Of a stretch of 49,395 nucleotides of DNA, positions 1 to 8,160 are shown one piece after another. The translations under genes and the position numbers were made by a program. Under the pieces are notes generated by a model, which searched no databases, had not been told where the DNA came from, and saw only the letters and a list, made by a program, of their open reading frames with translations. Numbering within the stretch: the first letter of the stretch is position 1; each line of letters begins with the position of its first letter. The stretch spans positions 1 through 49,395 of the forward strand of contig NZ_JAJOZS010000014.1 in NCBI RefSeq assembly GCF_021168555.1, in the 5' to 3' direction. Source of the stretch: Stenotrophomonas sp. MMGLT7. Its GTDB lineage: Bacteria; Pseudomonadota; Gammaproteobacteria; Xanthomonadales; Xanthomonadaceae.

Positions 1-50
1 CGATGGGGCGTTACCGGTAACGCCCCATCGCGACTGAAGTCGCTCCTACA
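1..50. repeat. REP-like palindromic repeat (GTAGGAGCGACTTCAGTCGC family), cut by window edge
   Basis: Imperfect palindrome whose right arm ends in gactgaagtcgctcctac. The left arm is cut off by the start of the window. The same element recurs near 22.96, 23.32, 27.3, 40.7 and 43.3 kb, always between genes. The 60 bases that follow hold nothing recognisable. Confidence 0.8.
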
Positions 51-109
51 GGGAGATCGTGGACAGGTTCTTGGCCGCCCCCAAGCACTTTACCGACGAA
101 GCAGGAAAC

Positions 110-736
110 TCACGCCTGCGCCAGCAGCGTCTCCAGTTCGGCGCGGCCGGCGCGCACGCAGTAGGCCGGGGTGCCGTTCTGGAAACGGAAGCCCTCGTGC
201 AACGGGCCGGCATCGAGCACATCGAAGCCGAACGACTCGATCAGCCCGGCCACCACGCGCTTGGCCTGCGCATCGTCGCCGGCGATGGGCAGCGTGCGCC
301 GCTGCGGGTCGCTCGCGGGCCGCGCGGTGCTGCCGATCTCGGCCGCGTAGATCGAATTGAACGCCTTGACCACCTTCGACTGCGGCAGTTGCGCGGCGGT
401 CAGCTCGCTGGTGGTGGTGGTGCCGTCGTCGAGCGCGGCGATATGGCCGTCACGCTCGGGGTAGTAGTTCATCGTGTCGATGACGACCTTGCCGGCCAGC
501 GGCGCCACCGGCACATCGTCGAGGTCCTTCAGCGGCACCGCGACCACGACCATGTCGCCCTGCTCGCCCGCCTGCTGCGCGGTGGCGGCGCTGGCATGTG
601 GCCCCAGTTCCCCGACGAGATCGCGCAGCGTCTGCGGCCCGCGCGAGTTGGACAGGATCACCTCGTGCCCGGCCTCGATCGCCTTGCGCGCGACGATGGA
701 GCCGATGTGCCCGCTGCCGATGAATCCGATCTTCAT
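110..736 (-). CDS. F420-type NADP oxidoreductase family protein (NAD(P)-binding)
   Basis: A 208-residue protein with an N-terminal Rossmann fold: the sequence GFIGSGHIGS at residues 4-13 is a GxGxxG dinucleotide-binding loop, and SNSRGP near residue 33 is the NADP-phosphate-binding type seen in the F420-dependent NADP oxidoreductase family (pfam03807). Most bacterial members without F420 use NADP(H) with an unknown partner, so the substrate cannot be named. The start at 736 is chosen because a GGAGAG ribosome binding site lies just upstream and the fold begins at once; an upstream extension of 29 residues is rejected. It lies 90 bases downstream of the LysR gene on the same strand, so the two may be co-transcribed. 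Function of the cluster is inferred only as redox-related. Confidence 0.8.
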   Translation of the reverse strand: MKIGFIGSGHIGSIVARKAIEAGHEVILSNSRGPQTLRDLVGELGPHASAATAQQAGEQGDMVVVAVPLKDLDDVPVAPLAGKVVIDTMNYYPERDGHIAALDDGTTTTSELTAAQLPQSKVVKAFNSIYAAEIGSTARPASDPQRRTLPIAGDDAQAKRVVAGLIESFGFDVLDAGPLHEGFRFQNGTPAYCVRAGRAELETLLAQA

Positions 737-826
737 GGAATCGCTCTCCGATGGAACAGGCAGCGGATGATGCGCCGGCGATTGCTTCGGCCCGATGAAG
801 ACGCGGCCCGGAGCGGCCGGCATGCC

Positions 827-1723
827 TCAGGCTTCGCCGCGGAACGCGCGCACGTGCTCCACCAGTGCGCGCAGCTTCGGCGGCGGGTTGTGGCGGCTGG
901 GGAAGTACAGGTAGAAGCCGGGAAACGGCACCACGTACTCCTCCAGCACCGGCACCAGCTCGCCGCGCGCGATGTAGGGGCGGAAGGTTTCCTCCAGCGC
1001 GAAGGTGATGCCGCCGCCGGCCAGCGCGGTGCGCAGCATCAGCAGCATGTCGTTGCTGGTGACCTGCGGGTTCACCGCGACATCGAAGTCGCGGCCATCC
1101 TCACGGAAGCCCCAGCGGTAGGGCGCCACCTCCGGTGCCGGGCGCCAGCCGATGCAGCGGTGCCCAACCAGTTCGCGCGGATGCCGCGGCACGCCGTGGC
1201 GGGCGAGGTATCCGGGAGCGGCCACCGCGATCTCGCGCTGGGGCCCGGTCAACGGCACCGCCACCATGTCCTGTTCGATCACCTCGCCCAGACGCACCCC
1301 GGCATCGAAGCCGGCGGCGACGATGTCGGACTCGTCGTCGGTGACCGTGACGTCCAGGGTGATGCCCGGATGGGCCTCGGCGAAGCCCGCGATCAGCGGC
1401 CCCGACAGGAAGCGCTCGGCGATGGAGGTGACGACGACGCGCAGCAGTCCGCGCGGCGGCCCATCGTCGAACACGTCCTCGAGCGCGGCGCCGATGGCCG
1501 AAAATGGCATCGCGACCTGCCGGTACAGGCGCGCACCGGCTTCGGTCAGGCGCACGCTGCGGGTCGAGCGCAGCACCAGCGCGATGCCGAGGCCGTCCTC
1601 CAGCCGCCGGATACCCTGGCTGACCGCCGAACGGGTGACACCCAGCCGGTCGGCGGCGGCACGGAAGTTGCCCGCCTCGGCGACGGCCAGGAACACGCGC
1701 AACAGGTTGAGGTCGGCGCTCAT
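827..1723 (-). CDS. LysR family transcriptional regulator
   Basis: A 298-residue protein with the standard LysR layout: winged helix-turn-helix at about residues 5-62 (FLAVAEAGNFRAAADRLGV, then AVSQGIRRLE) and a substrate-binding domain of the periplasmic-binding-protein type from about residue 90. It resembles the subgroup often found divergent from short-chain dehydrogenases. The SDR gene at 1835 is divergent and a perfect 8-base inverted repeat lies between them, so it probably regulates both itself and the SDR gene. The effector is unknown. Length is normal for the family. Confidence 0.9.
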   Translation of the reverse strand: MSADLNLLRVFLAVAEAGNFRAAADRLGVTRSAVSQGIRRLEDGLGIALVLRSTRSVRLTEAGARLYRQVAMPFSAIGAALEDVFDDGPPRGLLRVVVTSIAERFLSGPLIAGFAEAHPGITLDVTVTDDESDIVAAGFDAGVRLGEVIEQDMVAVPLTGPQREIAVAAPGYLARHGVPRHPRELVGHRCIGWRPAPEVAPYRWGFREDGRDFDVAVNPQVTSNDMLLMLRTALAGGGITFALEETFRPYIARGELVPVLEEYVVPFPGFYLYFPSRHNPPPKLRALVEHVRAFRGEA

Positions 1724-1734
1724 TGGAAAGCCAT

Positions 1735-1753
1735 GCTAACCAATGTGGTTAGC
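1735..1753. promoter_or_regulatory. Candidate LysR operator (inverted repeat)
   Basis: Perfect inverted repeat gctaacca-atg-tggttagc, 12 bases upstream of the lysR start codon and about 80 bases upstream of the divergent SDR gene. Size and position fit a LysR autoregulatory site, though it is not a textbook T-N11-A box. Binding is inferred. Confidence 0.5.
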
Positions 1754-1834
1754 GGCTGCCGGATTATCTCGACAGCGAAGCAGGGCTAAGGTACCCGTAC
1801 CGCATCTCTCTCATCCGCTTCGAGGAATCCCGCC

Positions 1835-2569
1835 ATGAACAACATCCAGGACAAGGTCGTGCTGATCACCGGTGCCAGCAGCGGCATCGGCGAGGCCACC
1901 GCCAAGACGCTGGCCGGACGCGGCGCCATCGTAGTGCTCGGTGCCCGGCGCATCGACCGCCTCGAACGGCTGGTCGCCGAAATCACCGCCAGTGGCGGCA
2001 CCGCGATCGCGCACACGCTCGACGTGACCCGCCGCGAGGACGTGCAGGCCTTCGCCGACCATGCGCTGGAACGGTTCGGCCGCATCGACGTGATCGTCAA
2101 CAATGCCGGGGTGATGCCGCTGTCGCCGCTGGCCGCACTGAAGGTGGACGAGTGGGACCGCATGATCGACGTCAACATCCGCGGCGTGCTGCACGGCATC
2201 GCCGCCGTGCTGCCGGCGATGCAGGCCCAGGGCAGCGGCCACGTGATCAGCATCTCCTCCATCGGCGGGCTGTACGTCATGCCGACCGCTGCGGTCTACT
2301 GCGCGACCAAGTACGCGGTGCGCGCGATCTCCGACGGCCTGCGGCAGGAGAACGACAGGATCCGCGTGACCTGCGTCTATCCCGGCGTGGTCGAATCGGA
2401 ACTGGCCGACACCATCACCGATGCCGACACCGCCACGGCGATCAGGAACTTCCGCCAGGTCGCGCTGAAGCCGGAAGCCATCGCCGCCGCGATCGCGCAT
2501 GCGATCGGCCAGCCGGCCGACGTCGATACCACCGACATCGTCGTGCGCCCGGTCGCGAGCCCGGCATGA
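1835..2569 (+). CDS. SDR family NAD(P)-dependent oxidoreductase
   Basis: A 244-residue classical short-chain dehydrogenase. It shows the cofactor loop TGASSGIG at residues 13-20, the NNAG motif near residue 89, the catalytic serine region (SISSIGG, about 139-145) and the YCATK motif with the catalytic Tyr and Lys near 152-156. The arginine in GARRIDR after the second strand suggests NADP preference. It is closest in style to the YdfG-like oxidoreductases of serine and other 3-hydroxy acids, but the substrate cannot be told. The start has a GAGGA site 8-10 bases upstream. Its stop overlaps the next gene by four bases (ATGA). It is divergent from the LysR gene, its likely regulator. Confidence 0.92.
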   Translation: MNNIQDKVVLITGASSGIGEATAKTLAGRGAIVVLGARRIDRLERLVAEITASGGTAIAHTLDVTRREDVQAFADHALERFGRIDVIVNNAGVMPLSPLAALKVDEWDRMIDVNIRGVLHGIAAVLPAMQAQGSGHVISISSIGGLYVMPTAAVYCATKYAVRAISDGLRQENDRIRVTCVYPGVVESELADTITDADTATAIRNFRQVALKPEAIAAAIAHAIGQPADVDTTDIVVRPVASPA

Positions 2570-3102
2570 CGCTCCTTGCTACCGCCTTCGCCGCAGCGCG
2601 CGGGCGCCTTCCCGTGCGTCGCCCGTCGCTGTCGATGCGCACGATCTGCGCATCGCTGCTCTGCCTTGCGCTGGCACTGCCCCCGGCTCACGCGGCCGAT
2701 GCCGACGCGGCAACCGCCATCGACAACGCGGCGCTGGTGCGCGGCGCATTCGAGGATTGGCGCACAGGACGCGGCAGCGTGTTCAAGCTGCTGGCCGACG
2801 ACGTCGAATGGACGGTGGCCGGCGACAGTCCGGTATCGGGCGTCTACCGCTCGCGGCAGGACTTCCTCGAACGCGCGGCAGGGCCGATCACTGCCCGCCT
2901 GTCCACGCCGATCGTTCCGGAAGTGAAGCACGTCGTCGCGCAGGGGGATGCCGTCGTCGTGATCTGGGACGGCACCGCCACCACGCGCGACGGCGAGACC
3001 TACCGCAACAGCTACGCCTGGCACATGGTGTTGGACAACGGCAGGATCACCCGCGTGGTCGCGTTCCTCGACACCTGGGCATTGGAACGGCTGATGCGGT
3101 AG
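2566..3102 (+). CDS. Exported nuclear transport factor 2/SnoaL-like protein
   Basis: A 178-residue protein with a SnoaL-like (NTF2 fold) domain over the last 125 residues: AAFEDW-type first helix (GAFEDWRTGRG), then DDVEWTVAGDSPVSGVYRS and a C-terminal IWDGTATTRDG strand pair typical of ketosteroid-isomerase-like folds. Before it is a signal peptide with the hydrophobic core ICASLLCLALALPPAHA. The ATG at 2566 overlaps the SDR stop codon, which suggests translational coupling, but the ATG at 2635 would begin exactly at the signal peptide and may be the true start. Activity is unknown: the fold occurs in isomerases, cyclases and binding proteins. The context suggests it acts with the SDR enzyme. 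Confidence 0.75.
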   Translation: MTLLATAFAAARGRLPVRRPSLSMRTICASLLCLALALPPAHAADADAATAIDNAALVRGAFEDWRTGRGSVFKLLADDVEWTVAGDSPVSGVYRSRQDFLERAAGPITARLSTPIVPEVKHVVAQGDAVVVIWDGTATTRDGETYRNSYAWHMVLDNGRITRVVAFLDTWALERLMR

Positions 3103-3177
3103 TCCCGCCCAAACGGGCCATCACCGGATGCCCGGTTTCACGGCCCCCCGGATCCGGCGCAGGCCCAGCGCTCGAAT

Positions 3178-3211
3178 GGGCCCTCGCCCCCAGGCCGCCG
3201 GGCGAGGGCCC
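3178..3211. terminator. Possible bidirectional terminator hairpin
   Basis: Stem gggccctcgccc / gggcgagggccc with a 10-base loop lies between two convergent genes (the SnoaL-like gene and the merR gene). No run of T follows on either side, so termination is only suggested by position. Confidence 0.35.
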
Positions 3212-3242
3212 CTGGGCCGCTGCACCATCCACGGACAGGCGC

Positions 3243-3659
3243 TCACCCTTGCCGCGGAACGGCGGGCAGGTTGGCCGGAGCCAGCGCCTCCAGGATCCGG
3301 CACTCGGCCACGCGGCCGCCTCGGCAGGAGGCCAGCAGCGCGTTGAGTTCGCGGTCGAGGGCCGTCAGGTCGGCGATCTTCTGCCCGATCGCGGCCACAT
3401 GCTGCCGCGTCAGCTCGTCGACGCGGCAGCAGTCGTGTTCCCGCCGGTCGGCCAGTTCCAGCAGCTCGCGGACGTGGTCGATGGAGAAGCCGAGCTCGCG
3501 CGCGCGCCGCACGAAACCCAGGCGGGCCACGTCCTGCGGCGCGTAGCCACGGTAGTTGCCGGCCGAGCGCGGCGGCGCCGGCAGCAGGCCGATCTTCTCG
3601 TAGTAGCGGATGGTCTCGGCCCGGGTTCCGGTGGCACGGGCCGCCTCGCCGATCGTCAT
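3243..3659 (-). CDS. MerR family metal-responsive regulator (CadR/PbrR/ZntR type)
   Basis: A 138-residue regulator starting MTIGEAARATG, with the MerR winged helix (AETIRYYEKIGLL at about 17-29), the dimerisation helix, and cysteines at residues 77, 78, 112 and 120 when counted from this start. That spacing matches the cysteines that bind cadmium, lead or zinc in CadR and its relatives (established for that family). The cysteine-rich C-terminus (ASCRGGRVAECRILEAL) is also typical. An alternative ATG at 3671 adds four residues. It is divergent from a cation transporter gene with a MerR-type promoter between them, so it should activate that transporter when metal is bound. Which metal is inferred only as a soft divalent cation. 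Confidence 0.88.
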   Translation of the reverse strand: MTIGEAARATGTRAETIRYYEKIGLLPAPPRSAGNYRGYAPQDVARLGFVRRARELGFSIDHVRELLELADRREHDCCRVDELTRQHVAAIGQKIADLTALDRELNALLASCRGGRVAECRILEALAPANLPAVPRQG

Positions 3660-3674
3660 CAGGTCCTGCATCGC

Positions 3675-3705
3675 TTGACCCTGTAGTCGCTTCAAGGTCT
3701 ACAAG
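3675..3705 (+). promoter_or_regulatory. MerR-type promoter with 19-bp spacer and operator
   Basis: TTGACC (3675-3680) and TACAAG (3700-3705) are separated by 19 bases, the over-long spacer that MerR-family activators correct by twisting DNA. Inside it, accctgtag-tcg-cttcaaggt (3678-3698) is a dyad matching in 7 of 9 positions, much like zinc/cadmium/lead MerR operators. It points at the cation transporter gene at 3885 and also overlaps the regulator's own upstream region. Confidence 0.75.
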
Positions 3706-3884
3706 GTAGCCCATCCGGATCCGAGGAGCCGATGCAATGGGCAGTTCCCGCCGTCCTTCCCAGCGGCCGCACCTCTGGCTGGCGCCCGTGCAGGCCGCGC
3801 TCGCGCCGCGGTCCGCGGTCCGGCGCTCCCTGGCCCGGGTGTTCTCGGCCTTGCAACTTCGCATCGCCACGGAGAACGCCTGAA

Positions 3885-4619
3885 ATGGACCACTGCTGCG
3901 CCAAGAAGGGCGGGGAAATCGCCGCCCTCGCACTGGAGAGGAACCAGCGCCGCGTGCTGCTGGCGGTACTGGCGATCAATGCGCTGATGTTCGTGGTCGA
4001 GTTCGGCGCGGGCCTGGTCGCCCGCTCGTCCGCGCTGCAGGCCGATGCGGTCGACATGCTCGGCGACGCGCTGGTCTACGGCCTGAGCCTGTTCGCCATC
4101 GGCCGCGGCGCCAGGTGGGAAGCCGGCGCCGCGCTGGCCAAGGGCGGGGTGATCCTGCTGCTGTTCGCGGTAATCGTGGTCGAACTGGTCCTCAAGCTCG
4201 TCAACGGGGTGCCACCGTCGAGCCGCCTGATGCTGGTGTTCGGGGCGCTCGCGCTGGTCGCCAACCTGACCTGCCTGGCCCTGCTCTGGCGCTTGCGCGG
4301 GCTCAACGTGAACATGAGCAGCACCTTCGAGTGCTCGCGCAACGATGTCGCCGCCAACCTCGGCGTCCTGGCCGCCGCGGCGGGCGTCGCGCTGCTCGAC
4401 GCGTCCTGGCCGGACCTGCTCGTCGGCGCCCTGATCGCCTCGGTGTTCCTGCGTTCGGCCTTACGCATCCTGCGCGGGCGTGGCCGCAGTTCAGCGCCGG
4501 ATAGCCGCCCGCGCCGGCGCCTGGCGCATGGGCATCGGCGCCGAGGCCCGCCGCGGCGGCCCGGCAACGCCGGCCGATCGCCCCGACGCCGGGCCGCCCG
4601 CCCTTCCCTGCCCGTGTAA
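3885..4619 (+). CDS. Cation transporter of the cation diffusion facilitator type
   Basis: A 244-residue membrane protein starting MDHCCAKKGG, with a ribosome site GGAGA nine bases upstream. About six hydrophobic segments lie between residues 24 and 200. The second carries the metal site region QADAVDMLGDALVYG, and a later one carries SRNDVAANLGVL, the positions where CDF transporters hold their Asp/His ligands. Cysteines near the N-terminus may bind metal. The usual cytoplasmic C-terminal domain of CzcD is absent, as in a known short subgroup. The last 45 residues or so, after LRSALRILRG, are a run of Arg, Pro and Gly with no hydrophobic or domain character, which looks like read-through past a lost stop or a frameshift. 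It is probably a metal exporter driven by proton exchange and controlled by the divergent MerR protein. Confidence 0.8.
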   Translation: MDHCCAKKGGEIAALALERNQRRVLLAVLAINALMFVVEFGAGLVARSSALQADAVDMLGDALVYGLSLFAIGRGARWEAGAALAKGGVILLLFAVIVVELVLKLVNGVPPSSRLMLVFGALALVANLTCLALLWRLRGLNVNMSSTFECSRNDVAANLGVLAAAAGVALLDASWPDLLVGALIASVFLRSALRILRGRGRSSAPDSRPRRRLAHGHRRRGPPRRPGNAGRSPRRRAARPSLPV

Positions 4620-4643
4620 AATGGTCGTTTTTTAGCCAGGGCA

Positions 4644-5375
4644 ATGGTGGAAGCTCCCCGACACACGTCCGTCCGCGGCCCGACGTTCATCCGCCTGCTG
4701 GCCCGGCTCACCGACGGCGATGTCCCGCAGTCCCCCCATTCGCTGCCGGACCGGCTGGGCCAGTGGATCGACTGGAACCATGCCGTCGCCCTGTCCAGGG
4801 CGCTGGACGGCAGGTCGTCGGCGAGCGTCGACGGGCCGGCCTTCGGCAGCGCCGAGGAGGACGAATGCGCCCGCGTGCGCGCCTCGCTGGCGAGCGCCAT
4901 TGCCGAGCGCCGCGAACCGGCCGCACCCCGGCAGCCGGCCACGGCGCCCGCCGGGCCAGGCGGCGAACACGCGCAGCCCGACTACGCGCCCTTCCGCCAG
5001 CACTGCCTGGACATGCAGCGGGCCATGCTGACAGCCACCGGCTACCTGCGCGGCCGCCTGCGCGACATGCTCGCCGGCAGGTCGGCCGAGATGGCCCGGC
5101 TGGCGGACGTGGACGCGGTCATGGAACGGGCGCTGAGCCCGCGCGAGCAGACGCTGCTGGCCGCGGTGCCCGCCCTGCTCGGGGAACACTTCGAACGCCT
5201 GCGCCAGGCCGCGCAGCAGGCACCGTCCGAGGCGCCCGCGGCGGGTACCACCCCGGCGACGCCTGCCCCGTGGCTGGACGCATTCCGCAAGGACATGCGC
5301 CATGTGCTGCTGGCCGAGCTGGATGTCCGTTTTCAACCGATCGATGGCCTGCTTGCAGCGCTGCGCACCTCCTGA
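4644..5375 (+). CDS. DUF3348 family protein, first gene of a putative stator operon
   Basis: A 243-residue soluble protein, recognised as DUF3348 from its opening (RLLARLTDGDVP, then LGQWIDWNHAVALSRAL) and from its C-terminal helical region (DMQRAMLTATGYLRGRLRDM). The middle (about 75-110) is a low-complexity Ala/Pro/Arg linker. There is no signal peptide and no membrane segment, so it is cytoplasmic. The biochemical role is unknown for the whole family. It is followed after 10 bases by the DUF802 gene and then the OmpA-like and DUF2894 genes, a set known to occur together in xanthomonads and Burkholderiales. By inference it is an accessory or assembly factor for the membrane complex encoded downstream. 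Confidence 0.8.
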   Translation: MVEAPRHTSVRGPTFIRLLARLTDGDVPQSPHSLPDRLGQWIDWNHAVALSRALDGRSSASVDGPAFGSAEEDECARVRASLASAIAERREPAAPRQPATAPAGPGGEHAQPDYAPFRQHCLDMQRAMLTATGYLRGRLRDMLAGRSAEMARLADVDAVMERALSPREQTLLAAVPALLGEHFERLRQAAQQAPSEAPAAGTTPATPAPWLDAFRKDMRHVLLAELDVRFQPIDGLLAALRTS

Positions 5376-5385
5376 CCGGAACCTC

Positions 5386-7482
5386 ATGTCCAGAAATCCC
5401 CTCAATCTCGTCGTGTTCCTCGTGGGCCTTGCCGTCGTGTGCTGGATCGGCGCCGGCTATGCCGGCTCCAACCCGCTGGGACTGGCCGTCGCCCTGGTGA
5501 TCGGCGCCTTCTATGTGGCCGGTGGGCTGGAACTGCATCGCTACCGGCAGGCCACTGCCACGCTGGACGCCGCAGTTGCGGACCTGACCGCGGCCCCGCC
5601 CAGCCTGGGCGACTGGCTCGAACGCCTGCATCCGAGCCTGCGCAATGCGGTGCGCCTGCGCATCGAGGGCGAGCGTGCGGCCCTGCCGGCACCGGTACTG
5701 ACGCCGTACCTGGTCGGCCTGCTGGTGCTGCTGGGCATGCTGGGCACGCTACTGGGCATGATGGCCACGCTCAGGGGCACCGGCTTCGCGCTGGAGAATG
5801 CGGCGGACCTGCAGGCCATCCGCGGCTCCATCGCCGCGCCGGTGGCGGGGCTGGCGTTCGCCTTCGGCACCTCGATCGCCGGCGTGGCCAGCTCGGCGAT
5901 GCTCGGGCTGCTGTCGGCACTGTGCCGGCGCGAGCGCCTGCAGGCGGTGCAGCAGCTCGACGTGAAGATCGCCACGACGCTGCGCAGCCATTCGCAGGCC
6001 TGGCAGCGCGAGGAGGCCTTCAGGCTGCTGCAGCGGCAGACCGAGTCGATGCCGGCCCTGGTCGAGCGGCTGCAGGCGATGATGGCGGCCATCGAGCGGC
6101 AGGACGCCGCCGCCGGCGAGCGGCAGGCGGCCAGCCAGGAAGCCTTCCATACCCGCACCGAGGCCGTGTACACACGGCTGGCAGCCTCCGTGGAGCAGTC
6201 GCTGCAGGCGGGCGTGGCCGAGAGCGCGCGTGCCGTCGGCGCGGCGCTGCAGCCGGTCATGCAGGCCACGATGGCCGGGCTGGCACGCGAGACCGCCACG
6301 CTGCACGCCGGCGTCACCGAGGCCGTGCAGCGGCAGCTGGACGGCCTGTCGGCCCGCTTCGAGACCACCACCGCGACCGTGGCCGGGATCTGGCACGAGG
6401 CGCAGGCCGGGCAACGGCAGGCGAACGAGGCGCTGGTGCAGGACCTGCACGGCTCGCTGCAGCAGTTCGCCGCGACCTTCGAGCAGCGCTCGGCCGCGCT
6501 GCTGGATGCCGTCTCGGCCCGCCTGCAGACCTCGGCGGAAGCCGCCGCGAGCGCGTGGGACGGCGCCCTGTCGCGGCAGCAGGCCGCCCACGAGGAACTG
6601 GCGGACCGCAACCGGCAGGCGCTGGCCGCGGCCGCGGCAACCTTCGAGCAACACGCCGCATCGCTGGTCCGCAGCGTCGACGACGCGCACGCGCAGCTGC
6701 AGGCGGCGCTGGAATCGCGTGACCAGGCGCGCCTGGCCTCCTGGACCGACAGCTTCGCCGCGATGAGCGCCGAGCTGGGCAGGAACTGGCAGCAGGCCGG
6801 CGAACGCACGGCGAGCCGGCAGCAGGAGATCTGCGACACCCTCGAACGCACCGCGGGCGAGATCTCGGCGCAGACGCAGGCCCACGCCAGCGAGACGATC
6901 GCCGAGATCTCGCGCCTGGTGCAGGCCGCCTCCGAAGCGCCGCGGGCCGCGGCCGAAGTGGTCGCCGAACTGCGCCAGAAGCTCTCCGACAGCATGGTCC
7001 GCGACACCGCCATGCTGGAGGAACGCAGCCGCCTGCTGGCCACGCTGGAAACCCTGCTCGACGCGGTGAACCACGCCTCCACCGAGCAGCGCGAGGCGGT
7101 AGACGCGCTGGTCACCACCTCGGCCGACCTGCTGGACCGCGTCGGCACCCGCTTCAGCGACCACATCGAGGCCGAGACCGGCAAGCTCGGCACCATCGCC
7201 GCCCAGCTCAACGCCGGCGCGGTGGAAGTGGCGAGCCTGGGCGAAGCCTTCGGCAGCGCCGTGCAGGCGTTCGGCGAATCCAACGACGGCCTGATGGAGC
7301 GCCTTCAGGACATCGCCGACGCGCTGGACAGGTCGCAGGCGCGCAGCGACGAGCAGCTGGCGTACTACGTGGCGCAGGCGCGGGAAGTGATCGACCTGAG
7401 CGTGCTGTCGCAGAAGCAGATCATCGATGACATGCGCCGGCTCGCCGCCCAGCGCGCGCCGGCCGGGGCCGAGCCGGCATGA
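5386..7482 (+). CDS. DUF802 protein: MotA/TolQ-like membrane part with a long coiled-coil tail
   Basis: A 698-residue protein. Hydrophobic helices lie at about 6-25, 31-49, 105-128 and 151-178, with a cytoplasmic loop between the second and third: the topology of MotA, TolQ and ExbB. Helix 3 has LLGMLGTLLGMMATLRG and helix 4 has APVAGLAFAFGTSIAGV, resembling the channel-lining helices of those proteins and of ZorA. From about residue 180 to 695 the sequence is almost wholly helical, Ala/Gln/Glu-rich and loosely repetitive (the DUF802 repeats), with no enzyme motif; it should form a long cytoplasmic rod. It overlaps the OmpA/MotB-like gene by four bases (ATGA). The start at 5386 replaces a longer frame because the first helix begins there and it follows the previous gene closely. 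The ion-channel role is inferred from topology and partner. Confidence 0.82.
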   Translation: MSRNPLNLVVFLVGLAVVCWIGAGYAGSNPLGLAVALVIGAFYVAGGLELHRYRQATATLDAAVADLTAAPPSLGDWLERLHPSLRNAVRLRIEGERAALPAPVLTPYLVGLLVLLGMLGTLLGMMATLRGTGFALENAADLQAIRGSIAAPVAGLAFAFGTSIAGVASSAMLGLLSALCRRERLQAVQQLDVKIATTLRSHSQAWQREEAFRLLQRQTESMPALVERLQAMMAAIERQDAAAGERQAASQEAFHTRTEAVYTRLAASVEQSLQAGVAESARAVGAALQPVMQATMAGLARETATLHAGVTEAVQRQLDGLSARFETTTATVAGIWHEAQAGQRQANEALVQDLHGSLQQFAATFEQRSAALLDAVSARLQTSAEAAASAWDGALSRQQAAHEELADRNRQALAAAAATFEQHAASLVRSVDDAHAQLQAALESRDQARLASWTDSFAAMSAELGRNWQQAGERTASRQQEICDTLERTAGEISAQTQAHASETIAEISRLVQAASEAPRAAAEVVAELRQKLSDSMVRDTAMLEERSRLLATLETLLDAVNHASTEQREAVDALVTTSADLLDRVGTRFSDHIEAETGKLGTIAAQLNAGAVEVASLGEAFGSAVQAFGESNDGLMERLQDIADALDRSQARSDEQLAYYVAQAREVIDLSVLSQKQIIDDMRRLAAQRAPAGAEPA

Positions 7483-8132
7483 GCGACGGGATCGAGGCCG
7501 AGACCGAATCAGCGACCCCGATCTGGGCCGCCTTCGGCGACCTGATGGCGGTGCTGCTGGGCACCTTCGTGCTGATCCTGGTCGGCGTGATCGCCGTGCA
7601 GCAGCAGCTCTCGACCCGGCTGGACGAGGAGATCCGCCAGCGCCAGGCCGAGGCACAGCGCCGCAAGACCCTGGAGCAGGCGCTGGCCGTGCCGCTGGCC
7701 GCGGGCCGGGTGACCCTGGTGGACGGGCGCATCGGCATCCGCGGCAGCGTGCTGTTCGCGCTGAACTCCGACCGGCTGCAGCCCGAAGGGCGCGAACTGC
7801 TGAACAGCCTGGCCGGCCCGCTCTCGGACTACCTCGCCTCGCGCGACGAGATCCTGATGGTCAGCGGCTTCACCGACGACCGCCAGGTGCACGAAGGCAA
7901 CCGCCAGTTCGCCGACAACTGGGAACTGTCGGCCGAACGCGCGCTGACCGTGACCCGCGCGCTGATCGCCGATGGCGTGCCCGCGTCCTCGGTGTTCGCC
8001 GCCGCCTTCGGCTCGCAGCAGCCGGTCGATTCCAATGCCCGCGAGGACGGACGCGCCAGGAACCGCCGCGTGGAGATCGCCCCGATCCCGAAGCCCTCCA
8101 CGGCCGCGACGGTGACGCATGAGCGGCCCTGA
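7479..8132 (+). CDS. MotB/ZorB-like OmpA family protein
   Basis: A 217-residue protein with a short cytoplasmic N-terminus, one membrane helix at about 15-42 (WAAFGDLMAVLLGTFVLILV) and a periplasmic OmpA-like domain from about 85 to 205. The aspartate at residue 21 sits at the start of the helix in the context WxxFGDLM, which is the position of the proton-carrying Asp of MotB. The OmpA domain has SGFTDD, NWELSAERA and ARNRRVEI, the peptidoglycan-binding signature. No lipobox or cleavable signal is present. A short coiled segment (RLDEEIRQRQAEAQRRK) links the two parts. It overlaps the DUF802 gene by four bases, so the two products are probably made in a fixed ratio and form one complex. Confidence 0.88.
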   Translation: MSDGIEAETESATPIWAAFGDLMAVLLGTFVLILVGVIAVQQQLSTRLDEEIRQRQAEAQRRKTLEQALAVPLAAGRVTLVDGRIGIRGSVLFALNSDRLQPEGRELLNSLAGPLSDYLASRDEILMVSGFTDDRQVHEGNRQFADNWELSAERALTVTRALIADGVPASSVFAAAFGSQQPVDSNAREDGRARNRRVEIAPIPKPSTAATVTHERP

Positions 8133-8160
8133 TTCCCGCCATGACGCCCCCCGCCTCACC

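Noticed and set aside
59-1789. A 576-codon plus-strand frame over the F420-type and LysR genes
   Set aside because: The composition is typical of antisense shadows (Arg, Gly, His), and the opposite strand holds clear domain motifs.
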